NCBI RefSeq assembly: GCF_014145635.1
Contig: NZ_JACHTC010000006.1
Location: 1 to 64,000, forward strand
Length of the DNA stretch: 64,000 bases
Reading direction: 5' to 3'
From: Myroides sp. WP-1
GTDB taxonomy: Bacteria > Bacteroidota > Bacteroidia > Flavobacteriales > Flavobacteriaceae
Part shown: piece by piece, positions 45,284 through 55,292 of the stretch
Numbering within the stretch: the first letter of the stretch is position 1
How the letters are laid out: every line of letters starts with the position of its first letter
Position numbers and translations under genes: made by a program
Notes under the pieces: model-generated
Databases searched by the model: none
The model's input: only the letters and a program-made list of their open reading frames with translations
What the model was told of the DNA's origin: nothing

Positions 45284-47176
45284 ATGAAAAAATTAATTGT
45301 AGCTCTCTTTTTGTGTTTGCCTTTCATACCACAAGCAAACGCACAGCAGAACCCCAATCCAGGGTATTGGCAACAACATGCTGACTACAGCATGGACGTG
45401 AAAATGGACGTGAAAAAATTCACGTATACTGGTACACAAGCTGTCGCATATACCAATAATTCTCCTGATACTTTACGCAAAGTTTTCTATCATTTGTATT
45501 TCAATGCGTTTCAACCCAATAGCGATATGGATGCTTTACTTATGAGTATTCCAGATCCAGATCCTCGTATGGTTGACACCAAAGAAATTAGAGGAAGAAA
45601 AATCTATGAAAGTAGAATCAACAAGCTAAAAGAAAATGAAATAGGATTCGTAAAGGTTAAAAAACTAGCTCAAGATGGAGCTCCTATAGAAAGCACCGTT
45701 GTTGGAACGGTCTTAGAGGTAACATTGCGAACTCCTTTAGCTCCCAAACAAACAACCGTATTGGATATGACTTTTGAAGGCCAAGTTCCTCAAATGATTC
45801 GAAGAGCAGGTAGAAATAGCAAAGAAGGAGTGGCTTTATCAATGGCGCAATGGTTTCCAAAGCTAGCAGAATACGACTTCGAAGGCTGGCATACAGAACA
45901 ATACTTAGGAAGAGAATTTCACAGTGTTTGGAGCAATTACGATGTTAAAATAACACTAGATAAAGACTATATTGTTGGTGGAACAGGAGTACTGCAAAAC
46001 AACAATGAAATCGGTTTTGGTTATGAAGATAAAGGAGTAAAAGTGACGCCTGCAAAAGGCAAAACATTGACATGGCACTTCAAAGCTGAAAATGTATTGG
46101 ATTTTACTTGGGCAGCTGATCCAAACTATCTACACGACATTTACGAAGGTCCGAATGGCGTTAAATTGCACTTCTTGTACAAAAACAATCCTGCCATTAT
46201 CGAAAATTGGAAAAAACTACAGCCAATTACTGCTCAATTAATGGATTTCTTCAATAAGAATGTAGGAGAATATCCCTACTCTCAATATGCAGTAATTCAA
46301 GGTGGCGATGGAGGAATGGAATATTCCATGTGTACTCTAATTACAGGCGAGCGAAACTTTGCTAGTTTAGTAGGCGTAACAGCGCATGAACTAGCACATA
46401 GCTGGTTTCAACATGCACTTGCGACAAATGAAACTAAACACGAATGGATGGATGAAGGATTTACAACCTTTATTTCAGACTTAGCGCTTTTACAAATTCT
46501 TCCAAAAGAAAATTTAGAAGATGAAAATCCGTTTGCGTCAACCTACAAAAGCTATTACAACATGATTGCACGCAACATTCAAGAACCCTTGACAACACAT
46601 TCCGATCACTATTTAACCAATAGAGCTTACTCCATTTCTGCTTATAGCCGTGGTTCTATTTTCTTAACGCAGTTAGCTTATATCATTGGTTGGAATAACA
46701 TGATGACAACACTTCGAGAATTCTATAGTCAATATAAATTTACGCATCCAACGCCAAATGATTTTAAACGCACCGCAGAACGCATTACAGGAGCGAATTT
46801 AGATTGGTATATGACTGATTGGACCATGACAAATAACACCGTTGATTACGGTATTTTGTTTGTGGAAGAAATTCAGAAAAATCAATCCTTAGTTACGTTA
46901 AAACGCATTGGACGTGCAGGAATGCCTTTGGATATTTTAGTAACATATCAGGATGGTTCAATGGAAACATTCTACATTCCTTATACAGCCATGCTTTGGA
47001 GTAAACCCAATCAATACATTGAGTATGAACGCACAGTTTTAGAAGGATGGGGATGGGCACAGCCAGAGTACAAATTCATTATCAATAAACCGAAAAGTAC
47101 TATAAAAACCATTCTTATCGACCCAAGTCAATTTATGGCCGATGTCAATCAAGAAAACAACATTTATCACAATTAG
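45284..47176 (+). CDS. M1 family metallopeptidase (aminopeptidase-like)
   Basis: This 630-residue secreted protein has a signal peptide (MKKLIVALFLCLPFIPQANA). The gluzincin zinc site is HELAH at 368-372 with the third ligand Glu391, exactly 18 residues further (HEWMDEGFTTF). An exopeptidase motif of the GGMEYS type (GGDGGMEYSMCTLITG) lies ~25 residues before the zinc site. It probably trims peptides in the periplasm. A strong palindromic terminator follows. Confidence 0.93.
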   Translation: MKKLIVALFLCLPFIPQANAQQNPNPGYWQQHADYSMDVKMDVKKFTYTGTQAVAYTNNSPDTLRKVFYHLYFNAFQPNSDMDALLMSIPDPDPRMVDTKEIRGRKIYESRINKLKENEIGFVKVKKLAQDGAPIESTVVGTVLEVTLRTPLAPKQTTVLDMTFEGQVPQMIRRAGRNSKEGVALSMAQWFPKLAEYDFEGWHTEQYLGREFHSVWSNYDVKITLDKDYIVGGTGVLQNNNEIGFGYEDKGVKVTPAKGKTLTWHFKAENVLDFTWAADPNYLHDIYEGPNGVKLHFLYKNNPAIIENWKKLQPITAQLMDFFNKNVGEYPYSQYAVIQGGDGGMEYSMCTLITGERNFASLVGVTAHELAHSWFQHALATNETKHEWMDEGFTTFISDLALLQILPKENLEDENPFASTYKSYYNMIARNIQEPLTTHSDHYLTNRAYSISAYSRGSIFLTQLAYIIGWNNMMTTLREFYSQYKFTHPTPNDFKRTAERITGANLDWYMTDWTMTNNTVDYGILFVEEIQKNQSLVTLKRIGRAGMPLDILVTYQDGSMETFYIPYTAMLWSKPNQYIEYERTVLEGWGWAQPEYKFIINKPKSTIKTILIDPSQFMADVNQENNIYHN

Positions 47177-47225
47177 TCTGTGCTAATTGATGTACCGCAA
47201 GCGGTTTATTCAACTTCAAAAAAAT

Positions 47226-47266
47226 AAAAGAAAAGTCCTAGAATATTCTAGGACTTTTCTTTTATA
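47226..47266 (+). terminator. Terminator of the M1 peptidase gene
   Basis: A perfect 18-bp palindromic stem (AAAAGAAAAGTCCTAGAA, TA, TTCTAGGACTTTTCTTTT) lies 50 bp past the stop. It shows that a longer rnpA start at 47187 is not real. Confidence 0.85.
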
Positions 47267-47284
47267 CATATCGTTTTCCTTTTC

Positions 47285-47292
47285 TACCTTTG
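47285..47292 (+). promoter_or_regulatory. -7 element of rnpA
   Basis: TACCTTTG, followed by C, lies only 8 bp before the rnpA ATG at 47301. Transcription would start within a few bases of the start codon, so the message is almost leaderless. Confidence 0.65.
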
Positions 47293-47300
47293 CATCATCT

Positions 47301-47714
47301 ATGACAAAACAAAACGAAACTTATCCAAAAGAAGAAAAACTAAAAGCCAAAAGGCTTATAGATGAATTATTTATAACAGGTAAATCTGTTAGTAAATATC
47401 CTCTTCGCTTGGTTTATATTGAAGTTAACGACGAACAAGCCCCTCCTTTACAAACAGGAGTATCCGTATCTAAACGCCACTTTAAAAAGGCCGTAGATCG
47501 CAACTATTACAAGCGATTACTTCGAGAAAATTACCGAAAAAACAAGTCAATCATTCTTGATCAATTAGATCAAAAATTTGCGATGATGTTGTTTTATCAA
47601 ACCAAGGATCGTTTAAACTATCAGGAAGTAGAACACAAAATGAAAAGTTTATTTGAAAAATTTGTCAAACAATACCAAGCAACACCTTCAGAAGAGGATA
47701 ATAAGACGATTTAA
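47301..47714 (+). CDS. rnpA: Ribonuclease P protein component RnpA
   Basis: RnpA is the protein cofactor of the RNA enzyme that matures tRNA 5' ends. From the ATG at 47301 it is 137 residues (MTKQNETYPKEEKLKAKRLI). The hallmark RNR motif region reads GVSVSKRHFKKAVDRNYYKR, with LLRENYRKN following. A longer frame opens at 47187, but its first 38 codons run through a terminator and a promoter, so I reject it. rpmH and dnaA are not adjacent, unlike the common arrangement. Confidence 0.93.
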   Translation: MTKQNETYPKEEKLKAKRLIDELFITGKSVSKYPLRLVYIEVNDEQAPPLQTGVSVSKRHFKKAVDRNYYKRLLRENYRKNKSIILDQLDQKFAMMLFYQTKDRLNYQEVEHKMKSLFEKFVKQYQATPSEEDNKTI

Positions 47715-47791
47715 GCCCTTTTTAAAGTAAAGCGCTAACTTTATTCTGATTATATAATACAATCGTGCAAAACGCTTGATTGAGCTTTAAA

Positions 47792-47829
47792 AAATAAAAG
47801 AGCGGGTCAAATGACCCGCTCTTTTATTT
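47792..47829. terminator. Bidirectional terminator between rnpA and the DUF4837 gene
   Basis: A perfect 17-bp stem (AAATAAAAGAGCGGGTC, loop AAAT, GACCCGCTCTTTTATTT). Its right arm covers the stop codon of the leftward DUF4837 gene. Confidence 0.9.
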
Positions 47830-48810
47830 ATATACTTTTACTGTTCGCATTATCGCTTCTAATTCGAGCATCACATTGCGCTTACTCATAGACGGATTAT
47901 ACGAAAACCCCTCCAAAACGAGGTAGTAGTTTTCTTTTTTGATGATGTAGGACAAATAAGGACCACCCATAAAACTATTTTCCATATCCCAAGTTCCTTT
48001 AACCTCAGTAATTTCTTGTCCTTTTAAATAAATGGTTCGATTAAATGGTTCGAAATCAACACTCATATTCATGAAAGTATCAGGTTCTGAGCCGTGAATA
48101 AATTTTCCGACAACTGAATCTCTTAAATAATCCATATCCTGAATAAATTCGATCTTTTTAGTAAAAGGTTTGACCACGCTAAAAGGCAAGCTATAAACCA
48201 AAATATTGCTATTTCCAGAAGCAATTTCTTTCTTATACCAAACGAAATTATCCTTTACTAAAACGCGCTTGTACGAAGCTGGTAAATCTATATCAATATT
48301 GTAATGATCGTGTAAATACACCGTTTCATACATTGGTCCTTCCTTAATTCGCGTTTGAATATCCTCAATTTCTTGATGGTGGAAACAGTTAATAATTGAA
48401 TCTTTATGTTGTTTAAAGTTTTCAATTAGGTTAGAATTGTCTTTCCCTTCAAGTAAAAAGTAATTTTGAGGTTGTGCATAATGGTCAACAAAAAGCTGAA
48501 ACTTATTTTGCTCCGCATTTGTGCTAACGTAAACGATATTTTTTCTGCTTTTAGGTGTATTGGCAAATATTCGCGGCGATTGTTGATCAATATCAAACTT
48601 TGGTTCAGCGGGAATAATACCATCAATACGAGCAGCTAAATAATTTCGAATCGTATCGCCTACATTACTCAGCCAAAGATCATCGTCAATCACAACTAAA
48701 ATTTGATTGATTGGACCTTGAGAAGGAGTAAGTACATCTTGCTTTCGCATAGGCTCTTTACAGCTTATGCAAAAAATAAAACAAGCGATATAGACAAAAA
48801 AATGTTTCAA
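47824..48810 (-). CDS. DUF4837 family lipoprotein
   Basis: This 328-residue protein has a lipobox ending at Cys17 (FIFCISCKEP). The body matches DUF4837, a Bacteroidetes family of unknown function, with ILVVIDDDLWLSNVGDTIRN near the start and MGGPYLSYI near the end. It follows the LysM transglycosylase gene by 7 bp, so the two are co-transcribed. A cell-envelope role is inferred from that link. Confidence 0.82.
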   Translation of the reverse strand: MKHFFVYIACFIFCISCKEPMRKQDVLTPSQGPINQILVVIDDDLWLSNVGDTIRNYLAARIDGIIPAEPKFDIDQQSPRIFANTPKSRKNIVYVSTNAEQNKFQLFVDHYAQPQNYFLLEGKDNSNLIENFKQHKDSIINCFHHQEIEDIQTRIKEGPMYETVYLHDHYNIDIDLPASYKRVLVKDNFVWYKKEIASGNSNILVYSLPFSVVKPFTKKIEFIQDMDYLRDSVVGKFIHGSEPDTFMNMSVDFEPFNRTIYLKGQEITEVKGTWDMENSFMGGPYLSYIIKKENYYLVLEGFSYNPSMSKRNVMLELEAIMRTVKVYK

Positions 48811-48817
48811 ATGACTC

Positions 48818-50311
48818 TTAATTAATTCTCAACTTCATTCCTGGTTGAAGCGTTGGATTTTCTCCCATATTATTTAAAGCTCTCAATTTGGATATAGTCA
48901 CTCCAGGTAAATTTTTGCTAATTGAATATAGCGAATCTCCCTTTTTTACAACGTAAAATCCATTAGTTGACGCTTGCGCAATTGTCGACTTACCAACTAT
49001 TAGTTTTTTGCCAGGATAAATAACATTGGTTTTCATGTTGTTCAATCGCTTCAATTCCACAACAGAAAGTCCGTATTTTTTAGCAATTACACCTACATTC
49101 TCCCCCTTGCGTATCGTGTGATACTTATTGCGTACACCCGTTGTTTGTGCAATGGCAATATCGTAATTGGGTTTTTCTTTTCGCTCATCTTCAAAATCGA
49201 CATAAGCGTATATTTTCTCTTCATTCGAAACTAAGACACCTGCTTTGTCTAATGGCAAACGCACGAAGTTTAATTCATTTGAAGAGTAAGGAATAATTTT
49301 TAATTTATATGTTGGATTCAAAAATTCTAGTTCTTCCGGACTAACATCTAACAACTTAGAAATCTGATCGAAACTCATCATGCGTTTTATTGCAACTGTA
49401 TCAGTTTGAACCACTTTCATCGGAATATTGTTATTGGCTTTAATTCCATGTTCTTTTGCGTATTCAAAAATATACATTGTCGCATAAAATGCGGGTAGAT
49501 AATTTTGCGTTTCACGGGGCAAATTTGGACGGATATTCCAGTAATTCGTTAAACCATTTGAACGGCGAATAGCTTTTGAAACATTTCCTGGGCCCGCATT
49601 ATAAGAAGCTAAAACAAGATCCCAATCGCCAAAAATACCATACAAATCCTTTAAAAATTTAGCCGCTGCTTCTGATGATTTTAACGGATCAACACGATCA
49701 TCTTTAAATGAAGAAACCTCTAAATTGTACTGTTTTCCTGTAGCATACATAAACTGCCATAAACCCGTTGCACCCATATGAGAAACAGCCTTTGGATTTA
49801 ATGCAGATTCAACAATAGCTAAATACTTAACTTCCAACGGAATATTGTTTTTTGCTAATTGTTCCTCAAACATGGGAAAATAGTATTCCGAAAGCCCTAA
49901 TAAACGTTCAAATGATTTCTTTCTCTTCTTTAAAAAAGACTTAATTAAACGCTCTAATGACTCGTTATACTCTACATTGAAAGGCGTTTTTTCATTTAAT
50001 AATGCCAAGCGCTCTTTTAATACTTCGGTTGTTAAACCATCCCATTCTCCATCTTCATTGGAAAAGAACTCATCATTGGTCAGATCGGCATTCATTTCTT
50101 CATACAGATCTTGATTGATCAATTCATCTAGCCAAAGTTTCTCGATGCGTTGGCTAGCAGAATGATTGACAAAACTTGATTTAATAGAATCTAAATAGAC
50201 TTGTGGATCTAACTCTTTCTTCCCAAATTCAACTCCTTCTGTTTGTTCTTGTGCTATTAAGCTAAAAGATAATAGGCTAATAAGGGATAACGCTACTCCT
50301 TTATAATTCAT
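48818..50311 (-). CDS. Lytic transglycosylase with LysM domains (MltD-like)
   Basis: This 497-residue secreted protein has a signal peptide ending near SLIAQEQT. The SLT domain has catalytic Glu in LAIVESALNPKAVSHMGATG, then GLWQFM and LASYNAGPGNV. Two LysM repeats at the C-terminus (about 392-437 and 450-497) read HTIRKGENVGVIAKKYGLS and YVVKKGDSLYSISKNLPG. It cleaves peptidoglycan glycan strands. It is upstream of the DUF4837 lipoprotein gene in the same unit. Confidence 0.93.
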   Translation of the reverse strand: MNYKGVALSLISLLSFSLIAQEQTEGVEFGKKELDPQVYLDSIKSSFVNHSASQRIEKLWLDELINQDLYEEMNADLTNDEFFSNEDGEWDGLTTEVLKERLALLNEKTPFNVEYNESLERLIKSFLKKRKKSFERLLGLSEYYFPMFEEQLAKNNIPLEVKYLAIVESALNPKAVSHMGATGLWQFMYATGKQYNLEVSSFKDDRVDPLKSSEAAAKFLKDLYGIFGDWDLVLASYNAGPGNVSKAIRRSNGLTNYWNIRPNLPRETQNYLPAFYATMYIFEYAKEHGIKANNNIPMKVVQTDTVAIKRMMSFDQISKLLDVSPEELEFLNPTYKLKIIPYSSNELNFVRLPLDKAGVLVSNEEKIYAYVDFEDERKEKPNYDIAIAQTTGVRNKYHTIRKGENVGVIAKKYGLSVVELKRLNNMKTNVIYPGKKLIVGKSTIAQASTNGFYVVKKGDSLYSISKNLPGVTISKLRALNNMGENPTLQPGMKLRIN

Positions 50312-50368
50312 GATATTGTATTTTGAAATAGGGTATAACTACAACCTTGTAGCTATACCCTAAACTAA

Positions 50369-51559
50369 TTATTCTTGTATTGCTTTGATACCAGGCAATA
50401 TTTGTCCTTCTAACATTTCTAACATAGCTCCTCCTCCAGTTGATACATAACTCATTTTAGGTGCTAATCCAAATTGTTTCACAGCTGCTACAGAATCACC
50501 TCCACCCACTAAAGAGAAAGTGCCATTTTTCGTTGCCTCTGCGATAAAGTTTCCTAATTCAATGGTTCCATTGGCAAATTTTTCCATTTCGAAAACCCCT
50601 AAAGGGCCATTCCAAAGAATGATTTTAGAATCTAAAATCACTTTTTTCAAACTAGCAAGAGTTTCAGGACCAACATCAAGTCCTTGCCATCCTGCAGGAA
50701 TCGCTTTTACATCTACTAGTTGTGTATTGGCATCTGCTGAAAAAGCATCAGCGGCAACTACGTCAATAGGTAAGTGAATTTGAACATTCTTTGCCTTAGC
50801 TTGTTCTAAAATACGCAGAGCTAAATCCATCTTATCGTCTTCACAGATAGAGTTTCCAATGCTACCACCTAATGCTTTGACAAAGGTAAAGGCCATTCCC
50901 CCACCAATAATCATATGGTCTACCTTGTCCAAAATATTTTCTATAATGGTAATTTTGGAAGAAACTTTCGATCCTCCTAAAATAGCCGTTACAGGTTTTT
51001 CAGTACTGTGTAATACTTTATCAATACTTTCTATTTCTTTAGCTAATAAATAACCAAAGCATTTGTCATTCGGAAAAAACTTCGCTACAATTGTTGTAGA
51101 AGCATGTGCACGGTGTGCCGTTCCAAATGCGTCATTGATATAAAAATCAGCAACAGAAGCTAAATCCTTCGCAAATTGCTCGTCTCCTTTCTCTTCTTGT
51201 GCATAGAAACGCAAATTTTCTAACAAAAGAACATCACCTGCTTGACTATTCGCAACGGCTTGTTTTACCTTTTCTCCTATACAATCCTCTACAAATGTAA
51301 CTTTAGTACCCAAAACTTCAGCCGTTTTATCGGCAATATGACGAAGTGAAAAAGCATCATTTTTTTCCCCTTTAGGTCGACCCAAATGAGAAACTAAAAT
51401 AGCCACCCCTCCATCTTTAATAACCTTTTCAATAGTAGGTTTTGCCGCTTCAATACGATTCGTATCCGTTACCTCAAAGGCATCGTTTAAAGGGACATTA
51501 AAATCAACGCGAATTAATACTTTTTTATTTTTAAAATTCACATTATCAATTGTTTTCAT
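50369..51559 (-). CDS. pgk: Phosphoglycerate kinase
   Basis: This glycolytic enzyme transfers phosphate from 1,3-bisphosphoglycerate to ADP. The 396-residue length is normal. Signatures are [13 protein letters not shown] at the N-terminus, [23 protein letters not shown], and the nucleotide-binding [13 protein letters not shown] near the C-terminus. A good -7 element lies ~35 bp upstream. It precedes the transglycosylase gene by 57 bp. Confidence 0.97.
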   Translation of the reverse strand: MKTIDNVNFKNKKVLIRVDFNVPLNDAFEVTDTNRIEAAKPTIEKVIKDGGVAILVSHLGRPKGEKNDAFSLRHIADKTAEVLGTKVTFVEDCIGEKVKQAVANSQAGDVLLLENLRFYAQEEKGDEQFAKDLASVADFYINDAFGTAHRAHASTTIVAKFFPNDKCFGYLLAKEIESIDKVLHSTEKPVTAILGGSKVSSKITIIENILDKVDHMIIGGGMAFTFVKALGGSIGNSICEDDKMDLALRILEQAKAKNVQIHLPIDVVAADAFSADANTQLVDVKAIPAGWQGLDVGPETLASLKKVILDSKIILWNGPLGVFEMEKFANGTIELGNFIAEATKNGTFSLVGGGDSVAAVKQFGLAPKMSYVSTGGGAMLEMLEGQILPGIKAIQE

Positions 51560-51593
51560 AGTTGTATTTTTCTAAAATATATTCCGATTAACG

Positions 51594-51601
51594 CAAATAT
51601 A
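51594..51601 (-). promoter_or_regulatory. Putative -7 element of pgk
   Basis: Reading leftward, TATATTTG followed by CG matches TAnnTTTG about 35 bp before pgk. Confidence 0.5.
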
Positions 51602-51748
51602 AATCTTTTTAAAATCCAAAGTGCGATTATTTTAGATTATTATATTATTTTTCTCCTTCTCTTAGACAAGAGTACGTCAAGGTAAAATGAACCCCGTGTG
51701 AAAGAAAGTTTTCTTTTTCAAGGCTTACTCATACCCAAAGAATTCACT

Positions 51749-51756
51749 TATATTTG
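51749..51756 (+). promoter_or_regulatory. -7 element of holB
   Basis: TATATTTG lies 4 bp before the ATG at 51761. This supports the downstream start and an essentially leaderless message. Confidence 0.55.
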
Positions 51757-51760
51757 CAGT

Positions 51761-52906
51761 ATGTTATTTTCAGAAATAGTTGGTCAAAACCACATCAAGA
51801 ATCACTTAGTACAAAGTGCTACATCAGGTCGAATTCCTCATGCTCAATTGTTTATTGGACAAGAAGGAACAGGAACACTAGCCATGGCTATTGCCTATGC
51901 TCAATACCTGCTTTGTCGCAATATTGATGGGGAAAATACAGGCGGAAATGAAAGTTGTAATACCAAGTTTAATGCGTTAATGCATCCTGATTTACACTTC
52001 GTTTATCCTGTTGCTACAACTAGTGAAGTAACTAAACACCCTACAAGTGATAAGTTTGCAGAACCTTGGCGAAATTTTATAAAAAACAATCCTTATGGTA
52101 GTTTAATTGATTGGTATAACCACATTGATATACAAAATAAACAAGGTCAAATAGGCGTTGATGAAGCTGGGGAAATTCTCAAAAAACTAGCCCTAAAATC
52201 TTATGAAGGTGGTTATAAAATAATGATCATTTGGATGGCTGATAAACTCAATACAGAGGCATCAAACAAGATTCTAAAAATTTTAGAAGAGCCACCTGCC
52301 AAAACGATTTTTATTCTTATTGCAGAAAGTGAAACTGCTATTTTACAAACCATTTTATCTCGATGCCAACTATTGCGCTTCAATGCATTAAACAGTGTTG
52401 AAATAGAACAAGCTTTGGTGGAGCGAGGTTGTGCGAAACAACAAGCAACTTTACTAGCTCGTCAAGCTCAAGGAAATTACAACAAAGCGCTACAGCTACT
52501 ATCTAACGCTGCAGATTCTTCTGATTTTGAACAAAAATTTGTTTCTTGGGTTAGAGCTGCTTTTCGCGCAAAAGGAAATGCTGCAGTAATCAAAGACTTA
52601 GTCGAATGGAGTGAGGATTTGGCCACATTAGGACGAGAACAACAAAAACAGTTTCTCGAATTTTGCATTGAACTCTTCAGACAAGCTTTACTTTGCAATT
52701 ATCAATCGTCAAATCTCGTATACTACCAAACCACTGTAGCAAAATTCAAACTCGAAAACTTCGCTCCTTTTGTTAATGGAGCTAATATTGACGAGATCTT
52801 TGAAGAATTGTCAAATGCTATTTATCACATCGAAAGAAATGGAAACAGCAAAATGATCTTCACAGATCTATCCATAAAATTAACGCGATTAATCCATAAA
52901 AAATAG
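51761..52906 (+). CDS. holB: DNA polymerase III subunit delta' (HolB)
   Basis: This clamp-loader subunit is 381 residues from ATG 51761, starting MLFSEIVGQNHIKNHLVQSA. The frame is open from 51698, but those 21 extra codons overlap the promoter. The AAA+ fold is visible: a degenerate P-loop GQEGTGTLAMA, IMIIWMADKLNTEASNKILK and the SRC-type motif LSRCQLLRF. The P-loop lacks the GKT, as usual for delta'. The gene converges with a helicase gene, and both stop codons lie in one hairpin. Confidence 0.92.
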   Translation: MLFSEIVGQNHIKNHLVQSATSGRIPHAQLFIGQEGTGTLAMAIAYAQYLLCRNIDGENTGGNESCNTKFNALMHPDLHFVYPVATTSEVTKHPTSDKFAEPWRNFIKNNPYGSLIDWYNHIDIQNKQGQIGVDEAGEILKKLALKSYEGGYKIMIIWMADKLNTEASNKILKILEEPPAKTIFILIAESETAILQTILSRCQLLRFNALNSVEIEQALVERGCAKQQATLLARQAQGNYNKALQLLSNAADSSDFEQKFVSWVRAAFRAKGNAAVIKDLVEWSEDLATLGREQQKQFLEFCIELFRQALLCNYQSSNLVYYQTTVAKFKLENFAPFVNGANIDEIFEELSNAIYHIERNGNSKMIFTDLSIKLTRLIHKK

Positions 52907-52929
52907 CGAAACTAATTCGTTTCGCTATT
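52902..52929 (-). terminator. Hairpin shared by the convergent ends of holB and the helicase gene
   Basis: An 11-bp stem (AATAGCGAAAC, loop TAATTC, GTTTCGCTATT) contains the holB stop codon and the first base of the helicase stop codon in its left arm. The rest of that stop codon falls in the loop. A T-run follows on the leftward strand only, so it mainly terminates the helicase gene. Confidence 0.75.
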
Positions 52930-55197
52930 CGGTATAGTTCGTTGATATAACTTGAGTTCTTCCCAAGTAAATTCATCGTTTGAAGCAGCTTTAATTTCCG
53001 CAAGAGGTTTACCTTCATTTTGCGTAAATACGCTTTCTAAACGCTTTATTTTAGCTTCATCTAGTACTTCGCTTAACTCTATCTTTCCATCGCTAATTAA
53101 CTTAGCTAAATGCGAAAATATCGTCGTTGCCGTTAACTTGCGCTCCTCAGCTATTTCTTCGACGCGCATTCCCTCCATCCACAATTCGTAAGTCAAAATA
53201 AAAGTGCTTTTCTTTTTTTCTTTTTTTGCTTTGTCTTTCGATTTTAAATCCTCTAATAAATCATACTCATCTTGTAAATCCAATCGACTAGTTCTCAACA
53301 AGGAAGCAATATTTGTTAAATGATTAATGCGATACTCCCCTACCTCCAAACTTCGAAGATTATCTTTGGTAATACGTTCTTTTTTAAGTACTAACTCCAA
53401 GAGCAACTTTGCTTTTTTGAGCTCTAAAACAGTCTTGATCGTTTGATCTTCTAACTCTTCCAACTCTGTAAAAAATGCTTTCATTTGGCGTTTTCCCCTA
53501 ATTTGAGCCATTGTAAATAGCAGCTCGAAAACCACGTGATCTAAAGTTGGAAAAAAATAAGTATAAGCCTTGTCAACGCGCTCCTTAACGTAGTTGACAT
53601 CCACTGGTTGATGATAGAAAATATGCCTTAATTGACTGGTAAATTTTTCAGCAAAAACAACTAATTCCTCCAGTGTTTGCACGATCTTTAACGTCCAACT
53701 TTTATACTCGTTCTTCTTGCTTCTATCGTTTTCTTCTCCAAAAGAATAAAGGTGATTGCGCCAATTTTGCGCCAAATTCTTCCACGAAAATGCTTCGACC
53801 AATTTTTCTTCTAAAAACAAAAGCGTTTGTCTGTGAATTTCATCCTCCAACGTTTGTTTATCTGCTTTGTTTTTGGCATACTGCATGACCTCGTAATCAT
53901 TTTTCAATCCATTCATCTGTATTGGAGATAATAGAACCAATCCTTGCAGCGATTTTAATCGAGATAGAGCAACATATGCCTGACCAGGTAAAAACACCTT
54001 AGAAACGTCTAAAATCGCTTTCTCGAAGGTTAATCCTTGACTCTTGTGCACGGTAATCGCCCAAGCAAGTTTCAAAGGGTAATGCGTAAAGGTACCCAAC
54101 AGCTCTTCTTCAATCTCTTTGCTATTGGGATTTACTTTATACCGAATATTCTGCCATTCATAGCGTTCTACTTCTATAACTTCATTTTCTTCGGGAAACT
54201 TTACAAAAATCTCGCTCGAACTTAATTTTTGTATAATTCCCATTTTACCATTGTAATACTTCTTTTCAAAGGACAAGTCATTCTTCACAAAAATAACTTG
54301 AGCTCCTACTTTTAAATGCAACTGATTTTCAATGGGAAATATTGAATTCGGAAAATCTCCAACCACTTCTGCTTGGTACGTATATGCTTTAGCGTTTAAA
54401 TCTTCCAGGGAATCAGAATTGATTTTATCAGCTTTAGCATTGTGCGTGGTTAAGGTAATATATCCCTGCACTTTATTTTGGTCAAAAGTTGGATTGACAT
54501 ATTGATTCAACACTTGTAAATCTGTGGTGTCAATTTTATTATTCCTCAAATTATTTAAAATTTGAATAAATGTATCATCTGATTGACGATACACTTTTTC
54601 CAATTCTATATACAAAGGCGGATTGGCCTGAACTACATTAGAATGAAAGAAATACGATCCGTCATAATAACGTCTTAAAACTTCCCATTCTTCATTTTTA
54701 ACCACGGGAGGTAATTGCAGTAAATCACCAATAAACAACAATTGAACTCCGCCAAAGGGTAGATTGTTTCTTCGAATCGTTTGCAACATAAAATCCATTG
54801 CATCCAATACATCAGCGCGCAACATACTCACTTCATCGACGATGAGCAATTCTAAATTGCGAAACAAAGAACGGCGCATGTTACTCATGCGAAAATGCTT
54901 CTTGATCGAGATTCGATTTTCGAATTTTACGTATTCACTGAAGATCGGTGGATTTACAGCATCGGGAATAAAAGCAGCCAATGGAAAGTGAAAAAACGAA
55001 TGAATCGTTACTCCTCCAGCGTTTAAAGCGGCAATTCCAGTTGGTGCAACAATAACCGTATTCTTATGCGTACTACTAACGATTTCTTTCAACAATGTAG
55101 TTTTACCTGTACCTGCCTTTCCTGTTAAAAAAATGGACTGCTTGGTCTCGTTGATAAACTGTAAAACATACTTCGCTTCTCTAGAAAAATTTTCCAT
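52912..55197 (-). CDS. PIF1/RecD-like helicase with C-terminal HTH domain
   Basis: This 761-residue superfamily 1 helicase has Walker A LTGKAGTGKTT (from ~24), Walker B LLIVDEVSMLRADVLDAMDF, a GDLLQLPPVV motif and the late helicase motif AITVHKSQGLTFEKAILDVS with YVALSR. After the motor come a helical region and a helix-turn-helix at about 685-735 (MEGMRVEEIAEERKLTATTI) like that of RecQ-type C-termini. Proteins of this type are widespread in Bacteroidetes and presumably resolve G4 or replication structures. The exact role is unknown. Confidence 0.9.
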   Translation of the reverse strand: MENFSREAKYVLQFINETKQSIFLTGKAGTGKTTLLKEIVSSTHKNTVIVAPTGIAALNAGGVTIHSFFHFPLAAFIPDAVNPPIFSEYVKFENRISIKKHFRMSNMRRSLFRNLELLIVDEVSMLRADVLDAMDFMLQTIRRNNLPFGGVQLLFIGDLLQLPPVVKNEEWEVLRRYYDGSYFFHSNVVQANPPLYIELEKVYRQSDDTFIQILNNLRNNKIDTTDLQVLNQYVNPTFDQNKVQGYITLTTHNAKADKINSDSLEDLNAKAYTYQAEVVGDFPNSIFPIENQLHLKVGAQVIFVKNDLSFEKKYYNGKMGIIQKLSSSEIFVKFPEENEVIEVERYEWQNIRYKVNPNSKEIEEELLGTFTHYPLKLAWAITVHKSQGLTFEKAILDVSKVFLPGQAYVALSRLKSLQGLVLLSPIQMNGLKNDYEVMQYAKNKADKQTLEDEIHRQTLLFLEEKLVEAFSWKNLAQNWRNHLYSFGEENDRSKKNEYKSWTLKIVQTLEELVVFAEKFTSQLRHIFYHQPVDVNYVKERVDKAYTYFFPTLDHVVFELLFTMAQIRGKRQMKAFFTELEELEDQTIKTVLELKKAKLLLELVLKKERITKDNLRSLEVGEYRINHLTNIASLLRTSRLDLQDEYDLLEDLKSKDKAKKEKKKSTFILTYELWMEGMRVEEIAEERKLTATTIFSHLAKLISDGKIELSEVLDEAKIKRLESVFTQNEGKPLAEIKAASNDEFTWEELKLYQRTIPNSETN

Positions 55198-55237
55198 TTT
55201 TTAAGGTAAGATAAAACATAAATTGGTTTGAAAATAA

Positions 55238-55267
55238 AAATAGCCCTAAGAATGCTTAGGACTATTT
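55238..55267 (-). terminator. Terminator-like hairpin in the helicase-OmpH interval
   Basis: The stem AAATAGCCCTAAG and CTTAGGACTATTT (one mismatch, loop AATG) has a T-rich run on the leftward side. It follows the OmpH-like gene. Confidence 0.75.
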
Positions 55268-55292
55268 GAATAATATACGTAATTAAATATTC

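Noticed and set aside
47187..47300. Longer start for rnpA
   Set aside because: The extra 38 codons cover a perfect terminator and the -7 element of rnpA.
51698..51760. Longer start for holB
   Set aside because: The extra 21 codons overlap the TATATTTG -7 element, and the family's conserved start is at 51761.
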